NCBI GenBank assembly: GCA_934456315.1
Contig: CAKSHG010000064.1
Span: forward strand, 1 to 10,296
DNA from: an uncultured Oscillospiraceae bacterium
Lineage (GTDB): Bacteria; Bacillota; Clostridia; Oscillospirales; Ruminococcaceae
DNA: 10,296 nucleotides
Direction: 5' to 3'
How positions within the stretch are numbered: position 1 is the first letter of the stretch; every line of letters begins with the position of its first letter. Shown here piece by piece: positions 1 through 5,679 of the stretch. A program made the translations under genes and the position numbers. A model generated the notes under the pieces. That model did not search any database, was not told the origin of the DNA, and worked only from the letters and a program-made list of their open reading frames with translations.

Positions 1-715
1 CGGTCATGACATCGCGCATCATTTTGACCACGCCGTGGTGGCGATTGACGTACATCGCCACCTTGTCGTTGTGCTTTATCTCCTTCTGGGAATCCTCCCT
101 GAAGTTCACCATATTCATGGAAACGTAGGTGTTGCCTATCGCTCGGAGGATACGCTGCTCGAGGGTCTCACGCTTCTGCATGTCGTTCACGACAAAAGCC
201 GACACCAGCCGCATGAGCATGAGCATATCGGTGTTGGCACGGGGATTGTCCACGCCCATGAATCCGACGAGCCTGCTGCCGTTGCGCAGGGGAGCCGCCA
301 TCAGGCTCTCGATTCCCTGCATGTCGAGTATCTGGTATTCCGGCGAGTCGGGGGAAACCTCGCTGTTAAGGGAGTTGATGTAGAACTCGCCCATCTTCTC
401 GAAGAAGTACAGCCAGCGTTCGATGACGGACATCTCGACGTTCTGGAGCTGCTGAATCTCTGGCTCGATACCCGGGGCGCACCATTCGTAGGTGTTGTGG
501 GTAAGCTGCATGTCGCTGTCGAATTCGAAAATATAGCTGCGGTCAGCGTCGTAGAAATCCGCAATTATCTCCAGCAGCTGGTTTATCGCGTCGTCGATAT
601 TGTCGCTTATATACAGCGTCTGCACGCACTCCACCAGCTTTGCCTGGAGCTTTGCCTGCTTTTCAGCCTTGCTTTCTTTGTTTGCTGCGTTTATCGAATT
701 TGCAACATTTGCCAC
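1..715 (-). CDS. GAF-domain signalling protein, N-terminal part (runs off left edge)
   Basis: The reverse strand reads open from a GTG at 715 to the window edge, about 238 residues. The start is GTG because an in-frame TGA lies three codons upstream and an AAGGGTGA ribosome binding site (722-729 on the plus strand) sits 6 nt before it. Residues about 6-28 are Lys/Glu/Ala-rich and probably helical. Residues about 30-185 read as a GAF-type sensor domain, with the pieces FYDADRSYIFEFD, NTYEWCAPGIEPEIQ and MAAPLRNGSRLVGFMGVDNP. After about residue 195 a second PAS-like stretch begins (GNTYVSMNMVNF). In related clostridial proteins this layout usually precedes a GGDEF, EAL or other output domain, so the missing C-terminus probably carries one; that is inference. 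No signal peptide or membrane segment is visible, so the visible part looks cytoplasmic. It diverges from the marR operon and has its own consensus promoter. Confidence 0.8.
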   Translation of the reverse strand, partial: MANVANSINAANKESKAEKQAKLQAKLVECVQTLYISDNIDDAINQLLEIIADFYDADRSYIFEFDSDMQLTHNTYEWCAPGIEPEIQQLQNVEMSVIERWLYFFEKMGEFYINSLNSEVSPDSPEYQILDMQGIESLMAAPLRNGSRLVGFMGVDNPRANTDMLMLMRLVSAFVVNDMQKRETLEQRILRAIGNTYVSMNMVNFREDSQKEIKHNDKVAMYVNRHHGVVKMMRDVMT

Positions 716-759
716 AGTACGTCACCCTTTGCTGTTCCGTATTTTATAGATATAAATCA

Positions 760-788
760 ATTATACCACGTTTTTCGCCGACTGTCAA
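760..788 (-). promoter_or_regulatory. Consensus sigma-A promoter for the GAF-domain gene
   Basis: On the reverse strand TTGACA (plus positions 783-788) is followed after exactly 17 nt by TATAAT (760-765). It also has an extended -10 TG dinucleotide (TGGTATAAT). Transcription would start near 753, giving a leader of about 38 nt before the GTG at 715. Confidence 0.8.
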
Positions 789-866
789 TCCAAAGCCGGT
801 GTCAACTTTCAATTTTCACTGTTCCTCCACAAACAATACACAGCAATTTTACCTTTTAATGTATTC

Positions 867-926
867 AGGTACTTGACAAACCAGGCAATGTATGGTATAA
901 TTATAAGGTACTTGATATTCCATATC
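867..926. promoter_or_regulatory. Candidate MarR operator boxes around the promoter
   Basis: AGGTACTTGA occurs twice, at 867-876 (overlapping the -35) and 906-915 (at the expected transcription start), 39 nt apart. The first copy lies in TCAGGTACTTGA, a 12-bp near-palindrome centred on GTAC. The second is followed by the palindrome GATAT-TCC-ATATC (914-926). MarR proteins are dimers that bind short palindromes over their own promoters, so autorepression is a reasonable inference. The exact operator is not proven. Confidence 0.5.
873..901 (+). promoter_or_regulatory. Consensus sigma-A promoter for marR-citrate synthase
   Basis: TTGACA (873-878), a 17-nt spacer and TATAAT (896-901), with an extended -10 TG (TGGTATAAT). 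The start point would be near 908, about 40 nt before the ATG at 949. It is the only strong promoter upstream of the two-gene operon. Confidence 0.85.
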
Positions 927-948
927 TGAACCGAAAAAGAGGTGCACT

Positions 949-1425
949 ATGCAGGATATTGACGAGCAGCTCACCGGGCTGATACACGACTGGTTCGCGC
1001 GGCTGCGCGGGCACATCTCGGCTGGCAGCAGCGAGTTCCTAAGCGGGGACCGCACCATGCTGGAGCGGGAGAGGATACTGCTGACGATAGGCAGGGACGG
1101 GGAGATAGTCCAGAAGCGGCTGTCGGAGCTGTTCCAGGTCAGCCCGCAGTCCATGTCGGAATCCCTCGCGAAGCTGGAGCACGACGGCTACATCACCCGC
1201 AGCAAGAATCAGCTGGATAAGCGCGAGATAATCGTAACGCTGACCGCCGCCGGGCGGGAGCGCTCCGACAGACTGGGGCGGAAAATGCAGGACCAGGCGC
1301 ACCACTTCCTTGAGCCGCTGACCGCAGCAGAAAAGCAGACGCTGTACGCGCTGCTGAAAAAGCTGACCACAAGGGGCGCGGAAAGCGCAGCTGACCAGGA
1401 TAAAGCAGACGACGAATCACGATGA
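949..1425 (+). CDS. MarR-family winged-helix transcriptional regulator
   Basis: This 158-residue protein has the usual MarR size and layout. An N-terminal dimerisation helix (residues about 3-25) is followed by a winged helix-turn-helix at about 52-98. The recognition helix is in SPQSMSESLAKLEHDGYI (65-82) and the wing carries the typical D-K-R (90-92). A C-terminal dimerisation helix follows (about 103-140), then a hydrophilic Ala/Asp/Glu tail (143-158). The ATG at 949 follows an AAGAGGTG ribosome binding site (937-944). The gene lies under a consensus promoter flanked by repeated boxes, which suggests autoregulation. Its TGA lies 17 nt before the citrate synthase start, so the two are almost certainly co-transcribed and the regulator probably controls citrate synthase. 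The ligand cannot be told from sequence. Confidence 0.88.
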   Translation: MQDIDEQLTGLIHDWFARLRGHISAGSSEFLSGDRTMLERERILLTIGRDGEIVQKRLSELFQVSPQSMSESLAKLEHDGYITRSKNQLDKREIIVTLTAAGRERSDRLGRKMQDQAHHFLEPLTAAEKQTLYALLKKLTTRGAESAADQDKADDESR

Positions 1426-1442
1426 CGAAGGAGGACAACACC

Positions 1443-2768
1443 ATGGCATTTGAGAAGATAAACGATTTTGCGGCAGAAAAGCAGAAGCTCTGCGTGGAGC
1501 ACGACACCATCTCCGACGAGCTTTTCCGCGAATACGGAGTGAACCGCGGACTGCGCGACATAAACGGCAAGGGCGTACTGACCGGACTCACCCGCATTTC
1601 CAAGGTGGTTTCGTTCAGGGAGGAGAACGGCGAGCACGTTCCCTGCGACGGCGAGCTGTGGTACCGCGGCTACAACGTGAACACGCTGATAAACAAGCTC
1701 AACGGATTCGGCTTCGAAAAGACGGCGTACCTCCTGATATTCGGCGAAATGCCGAACGAGCAGCAGCTGGCGGAGTTCAACGATATCCTGACCGAGTGCC
1801 GCACGCTGCCGTCCAATTTCACCCGCGACGTCATCATGAAAGCTCCCTCGAAGGACATCATGAATTCCATGACCAAGAGCATACTGACGCTGTCCTCCTA
1901 TGACGACGACCTGGCGTCGAATTCCATCGACAACTGTATCCGTCAGTGCCTTCAGCTGACTGCGGTATTCCCTATGCTGGCGGTGTACGGCTACCACGCG
2001 TACAACCATTACGAGAACGACGAGAGCATGTATATCCACCGTCCGAAAGCGGGTCTGTCCACTGCGGAGGACTTCCTGCGGCTGCTGCGCCCGGATATGC
2101 AGTACACCGAGCTTGAAGCGCGGGTGCTGGATATCGTGCTGATGCTGCACATGGAGCACGGCGGCGGAAACAACTCCACATTCACGACCCGCGTGGTAAC
2201 GTCCTCCGGCTCGGATACATACTCTGCGATAGCGGCGGCGATGTCCTCGCTGAAAGGACCGCGCCACGGCGGAGCGAACCTAAAGGTAATGCAGATGATG
2301 CAGGATATCCGCGCGCACGTCACCGACCCGCAGGATAAGGACGCGGTCCGGGATTACCTGTCGAAGCTGCTTGCAGGCGAGGCGTTTGACGGGAAGGGGC
2401 TCATTTACGGAATGGGTCACGCTGTGTATTCCATCTCCGACCCGCGCGAGCGCGTGCTGAAGTCCTACGTACAGAAGCTTGCCGAGGCGAAGGGAAAGAC
2501 CGCCGACATGGCGCTGTATTCCGCGATAGAGGAGATAGCTCCGCAGCTCATAGCGGAGAAGCGCCGCATATACAAGGGCGTAAGCCCGAACGTGGATTTC
2601 TACAGCGGATTCGTTTACGACATGCTGGGGATACCGCTGGAGCTGTACACACCGCTGTTTGCCATAGCGAGAGTAGTCGGCTGGTCAGCGCACAGGATAG
2701 AGGAGCTTGTCGGAATGAGCAAGATAATCCGCCCGGCGTATAAGAGCGTCATGGAGGAAATAGAGTAA
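1443..2768 (+). CDS. gltA: Citrate synthase
   Basis: A 441-residue enzyme that condenses acetyl-CoA and oxaloacetate to citrate in the cytoplasm. In anaerobic Clostridia this usually feeds an incomplete TCA branch towards 2-oxoglutarate and glutamate. The family's active-site motifs are present: MEHGGGNN (His239), GPRHGGAN (His275), GMGHAVY (His326), DPR (Arg335) and NVDFYSG (Asp385). These match the substrate-binding and catalytic His/Asp/Arg set of citrate synthases. An ATG at 1422 overlaps the marR stop as ATGA, but the start chosen is 1443: AAGGAGG at 1428-1434 sits 8 nt before it and the protein then begins MAFEKIND. It is the second gene of the marR operon. No aconitase or isocitrate dehydrogenase gene is in the window. 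2-Methylcitrate synthase activity cannot be excluded from sequence alone, but nothing around it suggests propionate metabolism. Confidence 0.93.
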   Translation: MAFEKINDFAAEKQKLCVEHDTISDELFREYGVNRGLRDINGKGVLTGLTRISKVVSFREENGEHVPCDGELWYRGYNVNTLINKLNGFGFEKTAYLLIFGEMPNEQQLAEFNDILTECRTLPSNFTRDVIMKAPSKDIMNSMTKSILTLSSYDDDLASNSIDNCIRQCLQLTAVFPMLAVYGYHAYNHYENDESMYIHRPKAGLSTAEDFLRLLRPDMQYTELEARVLDIVLMLHMEHGGGNNSTFTTRVVTSSGSDTYSAIAAAMSSLKGPRHGGANLKVMQMMQDIRAHVTDPQDKDAVRDYLSKLLAGEAFDGKGLIYGMGHAVYSISDPRERVLKSYVQKLAEAKGKTADMALYSAIEEIAPQLIAEKRRIYKGVSPNVDFYSGFVYDMLGIPLELYTPLFAIARVVGWSAHRIEELVGMSKIIRPAYKSVMEEIE

Positions 2769-2769
2769 A

Positions 2770-2874
2770 AAGGCTGTCGATAAAGGCACCTCTGCTTCGT
2801 CATCGCCGGTTTGGCAGGCAAAAAGCCTAGCCAAACCGGCGATTCCTAGCATCTGCACCTTTCTCGGCAGCCTT
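2770..2874. repeat. 105-bp near-palindromic extragenic element
   Basis: Two 50-nt arms (2770-2819 and 2825-2874) flank an AAAAA loop. The inner arms share a perfect 14-bp match, ATCGCCGGTTTGGC. The outer 20 nt (starting AAGGCTG, ending CAGCCTT) match at 16 of 20 positions, and about ten poorly paired bases lie between. It begins one base after the citrate synthase stop. The size, the terminal inverted repeats and the lack of coding capacity resemble a MITE or a repetitive extragenic palindrome. As RNA it could fold into a long stem and help end the citrate synthase transcript. No flanking target duplication is obvious. Confidence 0.75.
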
Positions 2875-2889
2875 GGACAGGTTGCATGG

Positions 2890-2916
2890 TTTTGGGGGAC
2901 TTTCAGTCCCCCAAAA
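2890..2916. terminator. GC-rich hairpin between convergent genes, possible two-way terminator
   Basis: The stem TTTTGGGGGACT (2890-2901) pairs perfectly with AGTCCCCCAAAA (2905-2916) around a TTC loop. It lies between the convergent citrate synthase and murD genes and begins about 10 nt past the murD stop. The T run is on the 5' side and the A run on the 3' side on both strands, so it lacks the usual U tail of an intrinsic terminator. A terminator or 3'-end protecting role is therefore only likely. Confidence 0.55.
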
Positions 2917-2926
2917 ATTATTTTAC

Positions 2927-4288
2927 TCACTTGAGCTGGCTCACAAGCTCCTTAAAGTGCTTTCCGCGCTCCTCGAAGTTCTTGTAGAAACCGTAGCTTG
3001 CGGCGGCGGGGCAGAGTATCACGCGCTTTTTCGCGAGCTGCGACGCAGTACGTACCGCTTCCGGGAGGTCTTTCACACGCACCTTGTTCACCAGCGGCGA
3101 GGTTATCATATCCCCGATACGGTAGCCGCTGTCCGGCAGCAGGACCACGTTCCTGACGTACCCGGTGTTGAGGAAATCCGCGAGCTTGTCGTAGGGAATG
3201 TTGCGCTCCATGCCGCCCAGGATAACGCAGTCCGCGCCGTCCGGGAATGCCTTTACCGCCGCGATAGCCGCTTCTGGAATGGTGCAGATACTGTCGTTGA
3301 TGTACTCCACGCCGTTTATCGTGCCGACGTATTCCAGGCGGTGCTCAAGCCCCCTGAAATCCGGCAGGGCAGCAAGGCAGCGGTCTATATCCGCTCCGGC
3401 GGCGTTTGCAGCCATCAGCGCCGCAGTGATGTTGTAGACGTTGTGCTTTCCGCGCAGCTGTGTACGGACGTCCGCAGCTGGTATCTCACGGTCGGGGAGG
3501 AATATCCCGCCGTTTTCCGAAAAAGCCATCGCGGGGCGCTCGCAGCCTATCGTCACCAGCCGCGACTTGCGGAAGCCGGAGTTGCTGCATTCGGGGGCGT
3601 TGGAGCATTCCGCGTTGGTGCAGACGTCGTCCGGGATAATGTCGATGTTGAGGATAGAAACGTCGCCGGGCTGCTGGAAACGGTAGATGTTCCGCTTGGC
3701 GTCGGCGTAAGCCTCCAGGCTGACGTAATGGTCGAGGTGCTCCGGGAAGATGTTCAGCAGCACGGCTATCTCCGGGGAATGGTGCACGAATTCCAGCTGG
3801 TGGCAGCTCATCTCGCAGACCGCGACGGTGTCCGGGGTCATCTCCTCGAAGCGCTCAAGCGGAGGCACTCCGATGTTGCCGATGAGCATGGTCCTGAATC
3901 CGCAGGCGGTCAGGAAGTGATAGGTCAGCGAGGAGGTAGTGGACTTTCCCTTGGTGCCGGTTATGCCGATGATCTTGCAGGGGCGGAGCTTCAGCAGTAC
4001 CTCGGTCTGGGTGAGTATCCGGGATTTTTCCTCTGCGGTGAGCTTATCCTTGATGATGACGCCGGGGGATTGCAGCAGCAGGTCGTAGGACTTCGCGCGG
4101 TCGAGGTAGTCCTCGCCGTATATCCCGGTCACGCCGGGGATATCCTGCGGCTTCATGTCGGCGACTGCTATCTCCGCGCAGCAGCCGAGGCGGTCCAGCA
4201 GCGACAGCCACACCTTTCCCTCCCTGCCGTAGCCGAGTATTGCGCAGCGTTTTCCATCGAAAAGGGGACGTAATTCATTGATGTTCAT
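2927..4288 (-). CDS. murD: MurD-family UDP-N-acetylmuramoyl-L-alanine:glutamate ligase (MurD2-like)
   Basis: A 453-residue cytoplasmic Mur ligase that adds glutamate to UDP-MurNAc-L-Ala using ATP. In order it shows an N-terminal Rossmann-like domain (GYGREG, 19-24), the ATP loop GTKGKST (111-117), GNIGVP (137-142), EMSCHQLE (159-166), FPEHLDHY (181-188), GKHNVYN (280-286), FRGLEHRLE (311-319) and the C-terminal KNFEERG (436-442). Two signature stretches differ from standard MurD. DSKATN reads DSICTI (332-337), so the conserved Lys is missing. The ASLDQF stretch near the glutamate site (E. coli Ser415-Leu416) reads ASYGFY (430-435). A loop near 225-237 carries a short Cys repeat (AECSN-APECSN). 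The start codon shares one base with the stop of the upstream murL (TAATG), so the two should be translationally coupled. That pairing suggests the substrate is L-Glu, as for Xanthomonas MurD2, rather than D-Glu. Mur ligase identity is near certain; the L-Glu preference is inference. Confidence 0.9.
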   Translation of the reverse strand: MNINELRPLFDGKRCAILGYGREGKVWLSLLDRLGCCAEIAVADMKPQDIPGVTGIYGEDYLDRAKSYDLLLQSPGVIIKDKLTAEEKSRILTQTEVLLKLRPCKIIGITGTKGKSTTSSLTYHFLTACGFRTMLIGNIGVPPLERFEEMTPDTVAVCEMSCHQLEFVHHSPEIAVLLNIFPEHLDHYVSLEAYADAKRNIYRFQQPGDVSILNIDIIPDDVCTNAECSNAPECSNSGFRKSRLVTIGCERPAMAFSENGGIFLPDREIPAADVRTQLRGKHNVYNITAALMAANAAGADIDRCLAALPDFRGLEHRLEYVGTINGVEYINDSICTIPEAAIAAVKAFPDGADCVILGGMERNIPYDKLADFLNTGYVRNVVLLPDSGYRIGDMITSPLVNKVRVKDLPEAVRTASQLAKKRVILCPAAASYGFYKNFEERGKHFKELVSQLK

Positions 4289-5622
4289 TATTCTTCTCCG
4301 AGTAGATATTTAAGCGGCTCCGGCACGAAGTTGTCCGGGTCGAAGCAGTGTTCGAGCGATACCGGCGCGTATTCCGGGAACAGCTCCCGCCAGCGCTTCA
4401 GCAGCGCGGGAGGGTCGCCGCTGCGGCGCTTCCACGCCATTTCGAGCGACAGCCGCACCTCGTCCTTGGTGCCGACGCATTCAAAGGGCTTATCCTCGCC
4501 GTCCAGCACCAGACCGTCCAGCATGCCGGAAAGCTCCTGCTTCTCGAGCATATTGCAGCCGAAAATTTTAACGAGCGTATCGTCGTCCAGGAACGCCGCC
4601 AGCAGAATGTACACATACAGGCACTTCGCGCAGTTGCAGCACCAGGAGTTGGTCTTGCTGCCGAGGTTGCAGCTCTGGAATATCCCGAAATACTGCGGGT
4701 ACTTCACGAATTCCCTAGCTATCTGCCATTCGCTCCAGGGACGCAGCAGGCTGAAGTATTCCGGGCAGCGGGAATACCCGCCGAACCACTTTTCGCAGTA
4801 CTCCCGGAAATCCCGCTCGAATTCAGTGGATTTGCTGTACTGGTGGTTTATCTGCGTGCCCTCGACGTAGGATTCGTTGGCGCTGCTCTCGTTGGAGAGG
4901 GCTATGTACTTCAGCCCGTGGACGCAGGCGCACAGCTCCGCCGAGAACGCCACGACCGCAGAGAACGGCGTATGCCCGTTGAGCCAGCCGAGCCTGTTCA
5001 GCTCGAGCAGCTCCCTGTCGATGGTGCGTTTCGGTGCTATTATGCGGTCCTCCGGGATACCCGCAGCGGCGGCGCAGCCGAGTGTGGCTCCCCGGGGATT
5101 GATGATGTATGCGGAAATGTCCACTCCGGCTTTGCGAAGTAATTCCAGCGTGACTACGCTGTCCTTTCCGCCGCCCACGGGCACCATGAAGCCGGAAAGG
5201 CTGTTCTCGCGGGGAGAAAGCTCCGCAGGCTCCGGAGCGTTTATCGTCATGAACGTATCGAAGTCCGGGGATATCCCGTTGCGGTAGAAGAACTCTCCGA
5301 GCCCGTTGAAATAGAGCTTTTTCCACCAGAGCTTCTGCTCCCCGGAAAGCCCGCCGCAGCGCACCTCCACGGTGGGAGGGCAGGCGCACTTCCAGTAGGA
5401 AACAAGCTCTGCCATGCCGAGGGAGAACGCTATGCGCCCGGCAAGCTCCCGGTCGTAGGTGAGCCTGCTGAATTCCTCGGGAAAAGTCCACCCTGGGTAA
5501 AAGTGGTGGGAATCAATTGAAAAGTGAAACCGGAGCAGGGTACTGCCGTCCTGCTCGGAAAATTCATAGCTGTGGTAAATAAAGCTGCCGTGTTCCCGGC
5601 GCAGCTCGTCGTAAAGGCTCAT
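4288..5622 (-). CDS. murL: MurL-type UDP-MurNAc-L-Ala-L-Glu epimerase
   Basis: This 444-residue protein resembles MurL, described in Xanthomonas oryzae. MurL uses ATP and Mg2+ to invert the terminal L-Glu of UDP-MurNAc-L-Ala-L-Glu to D-Glu, replacing glutamate racemase. What is visible is an N-terminal domain (about 1-140), a PP-loop ATP pyrophosphatase signature VGGGKDS (149-155), and conserved-looking stretches ALSNESSANES (241-251) and HQYSKSTEFE (260-269). A Cys cluster follows (Cys318, Cys328, Cys329, Cys331, Cys334) that could bind metal. The ATG at 5622 is preceded by GGAGGT (5626-5631 on the plus strand). It precedes murD with a one-base overlap and follows tmcAL by 57 nt. The assignment rests on recalled family features plus the murD pairing, without a database search. 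The alternative is another PP-loop enzyme of the QueC/ExsB or asparagine-synthase type. Confidence 0.75.
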   Translation of the reverse strand: MSLYDELRREHGSFIYHSYEFSEQDGSTLLRFHFSIDSHHFYPGWTFPEEFSRLTYDRELAGRIAFSLGMAELVSYWKCACPPTVEVRCGGLSGEQKLWWKKLYFNGLGEFFYRNGISPDFDTFMTINAPEPAELSPRENSLSGFMVPVGGGKDSVVTLELLRKAGVDISAYIINPRGATLGCAAAAGIPEDRIIAPKRTIDRELLELNRLGWLNGHTPFSAVVAFSAELCACVHGLKYIALSNESSANESYVEGTQINHQYSKSTEFERDFREYCEKWFGGYSRCPEYFSLLRPWSEWQIAREFVKYPQYFGIFQSCNLGSKTNSWCCNCAKCLYVYILLAAFLDDDTLVKIFGCNMLEKQELSGMLDGLVLDGEDKPFECVGTKDEVRLSLEMAWKRRSGDPPALLKRWRELFPEYAPVSLEHCFDPDNFVPEPLKYLLGEE

Positions 5623-5649
5623 GTGACCTCCGTGTGGTGTTTGTAGGAA

Positions 5650-5673
5650 GCGCCGCCGGAATGCGCGCGGCGC
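5650..5673. other. GC-rich hairpin between tmcAL and murL
   Basis: GCGCCGC (5650-5656) and GCGGCGC (5667-5673) form a 7-bp all-GC stem with a 10-nt loop, just after the tmcAL stop. No U run follows on the minus strand, so it is more likely a weak attenuator or an RNA-stability stem than a full terminator. Confidence 0.4.
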
Positions 5674-5679
5674 GGCTTA

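Noticed and set aside
35..859. 274-codon plus-strand open frame opposite the GAF-domain gene
   Set aside because: It has no ribosome binding site and a low-complexity His/Val/Leu-rich translation typical of antisense to GC-rich coding sequence. The minus strand has a clear domain, ribosome binding site and promoter.
1422..1442. Upstream ATG of citrate synthase overlapping the marR stop (ATGA)
   Set aside because: It would add seven residues, but the best ribosome binding site (AAGGAGG, 1428-1434) lies downstream of this ATG and fits the start at 1443.
1209..2267. 352-codon minus-strand open frame opposite marR and citrate synthase
   Set aside because: It is antisense to two well-supported genes, with no ribosome binding site and a His/Val/Arg-rich shadow composition.
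2873..4273. 466-codon plus-strand open frame opposite murD
   Set aside because: It lies wholly antisense to a MurD with all family motifs. Its translation matches no family I know and it starts inside the extragenic palindrome.
4348..5142. 264-codon plus-strand open frame opposite murL
   Set aside because: It is an antisense shadow; the minus strand carries the PP-loop motif, Cys cluster and ribosome binding site.
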